This document shows, piece after piece, positions 60,749 to 64,000 of a DNA stretch of 64,000 nucleotides. Made by a program: the position numbers and the translations under genes. Positions within the stretch are counted from its first letter, which is position 1, and every line of letters starts with the position of its first letter. The notes under the pieces were generated by a model that searched no databases, had not been told where the DNA came from, and saw only the letters and a list, made by a program, of their open reading frames with translations. The DNA is from Dyadobacter sp. CY356 (GTDB taxonomy: Bacteria; Bacteroidota; Bacteroidia; Cytophagales; Spirosomataceae): NCBI RefSeq assembly GCF_021440195.1, contig NZ_JAJTSZ010000001.1, positions 310,001 through 374,000 on the forward strand, written 5' to 3'.

Positions 60749-61456
60749 TTATTCTTCTTCCGTCACCAAAATGTCGGGATGTGATATAGCTTCATAATTA
60801 TCCGCATATTTAATATCGTCTAACCAATAAGCAGAACTTACGATATCAAAGGTTATTTCATTAGCGTTTTTATCAACCGTTTTCAGTTCCCAGATAATAT
60901 TTTTTGCTTCTTCGAAACTTGTTCCTTCCAATTGATCACCAAAAAGACGGTTCACCAAATTGTGATCAGACATTCCCTGAGCCAGAATTCTCACAATCGG
61001 AGCTTCGGGATTTTCTTCAAAAATGGATAAACTTTCCGGATTTTCAGCCGTAAGTTTTACTTGAAACTGCACAGCTTCGGTTCTTGGAAACTTACCATTG
61101 TAAGCATCATACAATAATTGGGTTGCCTTGTAAAAACGGGTATGTAAATCCAGTTTCGGATTTTCTTCCCATAATTTTTCTGTCAGCATCTGATGAGAAA
61201 GATTTTCTATCTGACCGTCCGTCAGTTCATCTTCAATCAAATATTCCAGAACAAGTTTCGCGGCTTCGGCTGGTTCATAGTCGGTAATCGACATGAAACA
61301 CATTTCTTTTAATTCTGCCTCGCTGATTTCATCCGGATTAGCATAATCCATTTTTTCAAGCAAAGCCTTGTAATCGCTATTTTTCCAGGATCCCGGAATT
61401 TCTTTTATCGATGTAAAAGACGAAATTTCTACTGCGAATTTATTCTTATCTTCCAT
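60749..61456 (-). CDS. Conserved-looking acidic protein of unknown function
   Basis: This is a 235-aa acidic cytosolic protein read from MEDKNKFAVEISSF; a frame from 61492 adds 12 residues. It has two parts: a helical N-terminal region (about 30-130: SEAELKEMCFMSITDYEPAEAAKLVLEYLIEDELTDGQIENLSHQML) and a C-terminal mixed region (about 135-235: VQFQVKLTAENPESLSIFEENPEAPIVRILAQGM). It has no signal or membrane segment, and ends at a strong terminator. I do not recognise a family. Confidence 0.7.
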   Translation of the reverse strand: MEDKNKFAVEISSFTSIKEIPGSWKNSDYKALLEKMDYANPDEISEAELKEMCFMSITDYEPAEAAKLVLEYLIEDELTDGQIENLSHQMLTEKLWEENPKLDLHTRFYKATQLLYDAYNGKFPRTEAVQFQVKLTAENPESLSIFEENPEAPIVRILAQGMSDHNLVNRLFGDQLEGTSFEEAKNIIWELKTVDKNANEITFDIVSSAYWLDDIKYADNYEAISHPDILVTEEE

Positions 61457-61576
61457 AAATCTGTTTATTGAATTTTCATTATGATATAACATTCAATCCC
61501 GAAGGTTGAGACGTCAGATTCAAGATTAAGTATCTCAAAAAAGAAAGTAAGGAAAACTGTGCCAGCGTTTATGATT

Positions 61577-62083
61577 TTATCTTTTATTTCTTGGTGACAT
61601 GGTCCTTTTGAAATAGAAAGCAATAGGAAATAACAGTGAAACCATGACGATGGGAAGAAATAAAGACCCCAGACCTTTTACATGTCCGTCAACCACCAAA
61701 TTTGTAACGACCAGAATATATATAAATCCAATCATCGCAATCAGGCGGATGAAGCGGATTGTCCTGATGGCAAAATCGAAATTTTTGTTAGGCACCAAGG
61801 TCGCTTTTGATGGATCAAAAACAAATTTGATCGATAGGGTGATACACATAAAAATGGCAGCCGCAATGGCAAACACTGCAAAAATCATGATTTTCTTACC
61901 AAAACCATCAGCATGACCAACCACATTAAAATGAAGCGGGATAATATCAGGGGAACGGAAATAAGTGAAGATGGTTATCAAAGCCAAGGCGATTAAACCA
62001 AACCAACCGGCGGTATCCAACATTTTGTCAACACCGGAAAAACTGGATTTTGCTGACGATTTTGTATTCTTAATCTTTGCCAT
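61577..62083 (-). CDS. DUF1648-like membrane protein
   Basis: This 168-aa protein has four predicted membrane helices. It has the DUF1648 signature FRSPDIIPLHFNVVGHADGFGKK between the first two helices, where the HFN/G-x-x-D pattern is diagnostic. A Ser/Lys-rich N-terminus and a basic C-terminus (KRTMSPRNKR) lie in the cytosol. The domain occurs in SdpI-like immunity and signalling proteins, but the function of this version is unknown. Confidence 0.8.
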   Translation of the reverse strand: MAKIKNTKSSAKSSFSGVDKMLDTAGWFGLIALALITIFTYFRSPDIIPLHFNVVGHADGFGKKIMIFAVFAIAAAIFMCITLSIKFVFDPSKATLVPNKNFDFAIRTIRFIRLIAMIGFIYILVVTNLVVDGHVKGLGSLFLPIVMVSLLFPIAFYFKRTMSPRNKR

Positions 62084-62105
62084 TATTATTAATTTATGCG
62101 CAAAT

Positions 62106-63239
62106 CTAATGTTTATATTGATCGATCAGATACAAATAGGGGCCTAAAAGATGATGCGCAAAAACATCCGTTTTTGAATCCGGGAAAAGTTTGTAATAGG
62201 CATCATCACCAAGCAAGGTAATTGTTGGACCAATTCTCACATAATCAGCTGTTTTAGCATAAACTGGTGGTTGAAATTCCGGCAATGTTTTCTTGACCAT
62301 TTTCGAAACGTAGTTACCCAGATATTTTTGATAATTGCGCTGCGCCTTTTCGCTTGGTTTTTTTAATTGCTTGTAGGCATGACGAAGCGCAATTCTTGTG
62401 AAGAATTTTTGCTTTTTCAACACACCATCAATATTCCTGAATGGATTTGTTTCATTAAAATCTGATAAATTTTGAACTGAAAAAGGTGTTTGCGGAACCC
62501 AGTCTGCACCATTGATGATGTTGACACCCCAGCCACCGTCAACCAGACTTTCATATTCATAGGCATAATATACATTTCCCGCCTTTGGAGCGGCGCTGGA
62601 ATAAGTTTTAAAACGAATGTCTTTTGGCAGAATATTCTGTTTTTGAAGACTATACAAATGCGAAGTCATCAGATAACTCAGCGCTCCTCCCTGGCTGTGA
62701 CCCATAATAATAAATTCCTTAATTCCGCTTTTGTAACAGGAATCAATTTTTGGGATTATATCCCTGGCCAGATAAGCAATGCCGATCAGCCAGCCGACGT
62801 GCACTGCGGCCCGGGGATTTTCTGCCAGATGATATTTGAATGTAAAATTATTTGAAAGTTTCAGCTCGCCCTGGGCAGGCACCATGGCCGCATAAAAATT
62901 TTGCAGCCAGCTCACCGGATTCGTTGTTGTTCCTCTGAGATTAATCACAGCCACCGCAGACTTTGTATTCTTCCACAAATCCCATCGGTTATCCATCCCC
63001 ACTATTGGTGAGTTATAGACGGATTTAAAATGAACTGGATATGGAATTGTATTTTTAGTTGTATCGTAAAGTCGTGCATGCATTCTTATCAGTTCAATGT
63101 ATTCCGCCTTGTCAAAACCAGGTTTTAAAATTGTGTTTTGAGCATTTACAGAAGCAAAGAAGTTAAATACAAGAATTGCCGAAAAGACAAACCCAGCGAT
63201 TTTTTTCAAGTGAAGGAGGAATGGACGAAGTGTGATCAT
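62106..63239 (-). CDS. Exported class 3 lipase-family protein
   Basis: This 377-aa alpha/beta hydrolase has a signal peptide (about 1-33, ending VNAQ). The nucleophile elbow is GHS182QGG (FIIMGHSQGGALSYLM). AVAVINLRGTT near residue 100 gives the oxyanion region, and the pattern NIINGADWVPQTPFS probably carries the catalytic Asp. It lies 22 bp upstream of the DUF1648 gene on the same strand. The likely substrate is a lipid or other ester. Confidence 0.87.
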   Translation of the reverse strand: MITLRPFLLHLKKIAGFVFSAILVFNFFASVNAQNTILKPGFDKAEYIELIRMHARLYDTTKNTIPYPVHFKSVYNSPIVGMDNRWDLWKNTKSAVAVINLRGTTTNPVSWLQNFYAAMVPAQGELKLSNNFTFKYHLAENPRAAVHVGWLIGIAYLARDIIPKIDSCYKSGIKEFIIMGHSQGGALSYLMTSHLYSLQKQNILPKDIRFKTYSSAAPKAGNVYYAYEYESLVDGGWGVNIINGADWVPQTPFSVQNLSDFNETNPFRNIDGVLKKQKFFTRIALRHAYKQLKKPSEKAQRNYQKYLGNYVSKMVKKTLPEFQPPVYAKTADYVRIGPTITLLGDDAYYKLFPDSKTDVFAHHLLGPYLYLIDQYKH

Positions 63240-63455
63240 AGCGAATGTTGAATGTGTAGTAAATATATTAATTAATGTTACTGAAAGAATATCGCGTTAG
63301 TTAACGGCCCATATTTGTAAATAAATTTGTCTAAAACCATGTTGCATTTGACTTTTTTCAATTATTAGAATACACTTAGAGTTTGGTCATAAGCGTACCT
63401 AAATTTTTATGGCTGCTATTAATTTTTTATTTTAGCCAGTCTAAAAAATATTTTC

Positions 63456-64000
63456 ATGGAGTTATACTATTCATTTTCTGTTCTTATTGTAATATCTGCG
63501 GTCTTTGCCTATCTCAATGCGCGTTTCCTGAAATTGCCTGCTTCTATCGGTGTTATGGTCATCGCGCTCATGGTTTCTTTGGGGTTGCTTGCCACGGATA
63601 ATATATTTCCGCACACCTTCGACAGGATCACCACTTTGCTGCACAGCATCGATCTGACCGAAATTCTGATGGGTGCGATGCTTAACTTTTTGCTTTTTGC
63701 TGGTGCTATTCATATCCATTTGGAAGATTTAAAAGAGCAGCGAATACCCGTTATGGTTTTCTCAACCGTCAGCGTTGTCATTTCCACTTTTGCGATTGGT
63801 TTTATGATGTATGAAATCCTTCCCTGGCTTGGATTGGGTATTCCATTTATTCAGTGTCTCGTTTTTGGTGCGCTCATTTCGCCTACGGATCCGATTGCCG
63901 TGTTAGGTATTCTGAAACAGGCTGGTGTTCCGAAGTCTCTGGAAACAAAAATCGCAGGAGAATCACTTTTTAATGATGGAATGGCCGTTGTGGTTTTTAT
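63456..64000 (+). CDS. Na+/H+ antiporter (NhaP/CPA1 type), N-terminal part
   Basis: This cation:proton antiporter of the inner membrane is cut by the right edge after about 181 residues. It starts MELYYSFSVLIVISAVFAYLNARFL. FLLFAGAIHIHLEDLKEQRIPV and the core PTDPIAVLGILKQAGVPKSLETKIAGESLFNDGMAVVVF are present. The latter carries the TDP and ND residues of the ion-binding site in CPA1 antiporters. At least five helices are visible. The gene is divergent from the lipase. Confidence 0.93.
   Translation, partial: MELYYSFSVLIVISAVFAYLNARFLKLPASIGVMVIALMVSLGLLATDNIFPHTFDRITTLLHSIDLTEILMGAMLNFLLFAGAIHIHLEDLKEQRIPVMVFSTVSVVISTFAIGFMMYEILPWLGLGIPFIQCLVFGALISPTDPIAVLGILKQAGVPKSLETKIAGESLFNDGMAVVVF

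Overview
The window looks like chromosomal DNA of a Bacteroidota bacterium of the order Cytophagales, closest in style to Dyadobacter/Spirosoma. The basis is SusC/SusD pairs, a FecI-type sigma factor with a FecR anti-sigma factor carrying a C-terminal DUF4974-like domain, DUF2851, many secreted beta-propeller and sugar-acting enzymes, moderate-to-low GC, and promoters of the Bacteroidota form TTG-N17-19-TAnnTTTG. No rRNA, tRNA, CRISPR array, phage or transposase gene was seen.

Layout. 1-3.7 kb (minus strand): a SusC receptor cut by the window edge, FecR and an ECF sigma factor. 3.9-11.25 kb (minus strand): a tight seven-gene set made only of exported proteins, in transcription order a Tat-exported PLP enzyme, a COG3964-type amidohydrolase, a RidA protein, a beta-propeller dehydrogenase fused to cytochrome c, a small cytochrome c, a second propeller dehydrogenase and a Tat-exported RidA. 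A 41-bp block upstream of this set recurs upstream of fecR, which suggests control by the same ECF sigma factor. 11.5-15.2 kb (plus strand): an orphan antitoxin-like gene, a serine hydrolase fused to an N-acyl-D-amino-acid deacylase, and a HicAB toxin-antitoxin pair. 15.2-27.5 kb: lactonase and CBM9-like genes, an MFS symporter with a small membrane partner, thiolase, GtrA, an outer-membrane protein with a lipoprotein, SMP-30 lactonase, GH13 enzyme, Maf, and a MarR-YceI pair. 27.6-38.3 kb: mostly housekeeping genes (AMP nucleosidase, CCA-adding enzyme, MtgA, D-2-hydroxyacid dehydrogenase, OxyR) plus GH140, a globin and a glycerophosphodiesterase. 38.3-44.7 kb: a possible small RNA unit, a Lys-rich exported protein, and two paralogous GVQ-repeat proteins separated by 1.6 kb of nested palindromic tandem repeats. 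44.7-47.3 kb: alaS. 47.8-58.8 kb: a truncated FecR-like membrane protein, an 850-bp leader, a SusC/SusD pair, an oppositely oriented two-gene cassette (DUF6934-like plus a 47-aa ORF), then a two-domain DUF1080 protein, a Tat-exported Gfo/Idh/MocA oxidoreductase and a PmoA-like (DUF6807) protein. 58.9-64 kb: M14 peptidase, an unknown acidic protein, a DUF1648 membrane protein, a class 3 lipase and the start of a Na+/H+ antiporter.

How the genes may work together. The main candidate for an undescribed system is the 3.9-11.25 kb operon. Its enzyme types fit an entirely periplasmic route that oxidises an N-acylated amino compound (possibly an amino sugar) at C1 through heme-linked dehydrogenases, removes the acyl group, eliminates ammonia with a PLP enzyme and hydrolyses the enamine/imine product with RidA. 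The second SusCD locus fits periplasmic 3-keto-glycoside processing (DUF1080 with Gfo/Idh/MocA). All substrates are inferred; none can be read from sequence alone.
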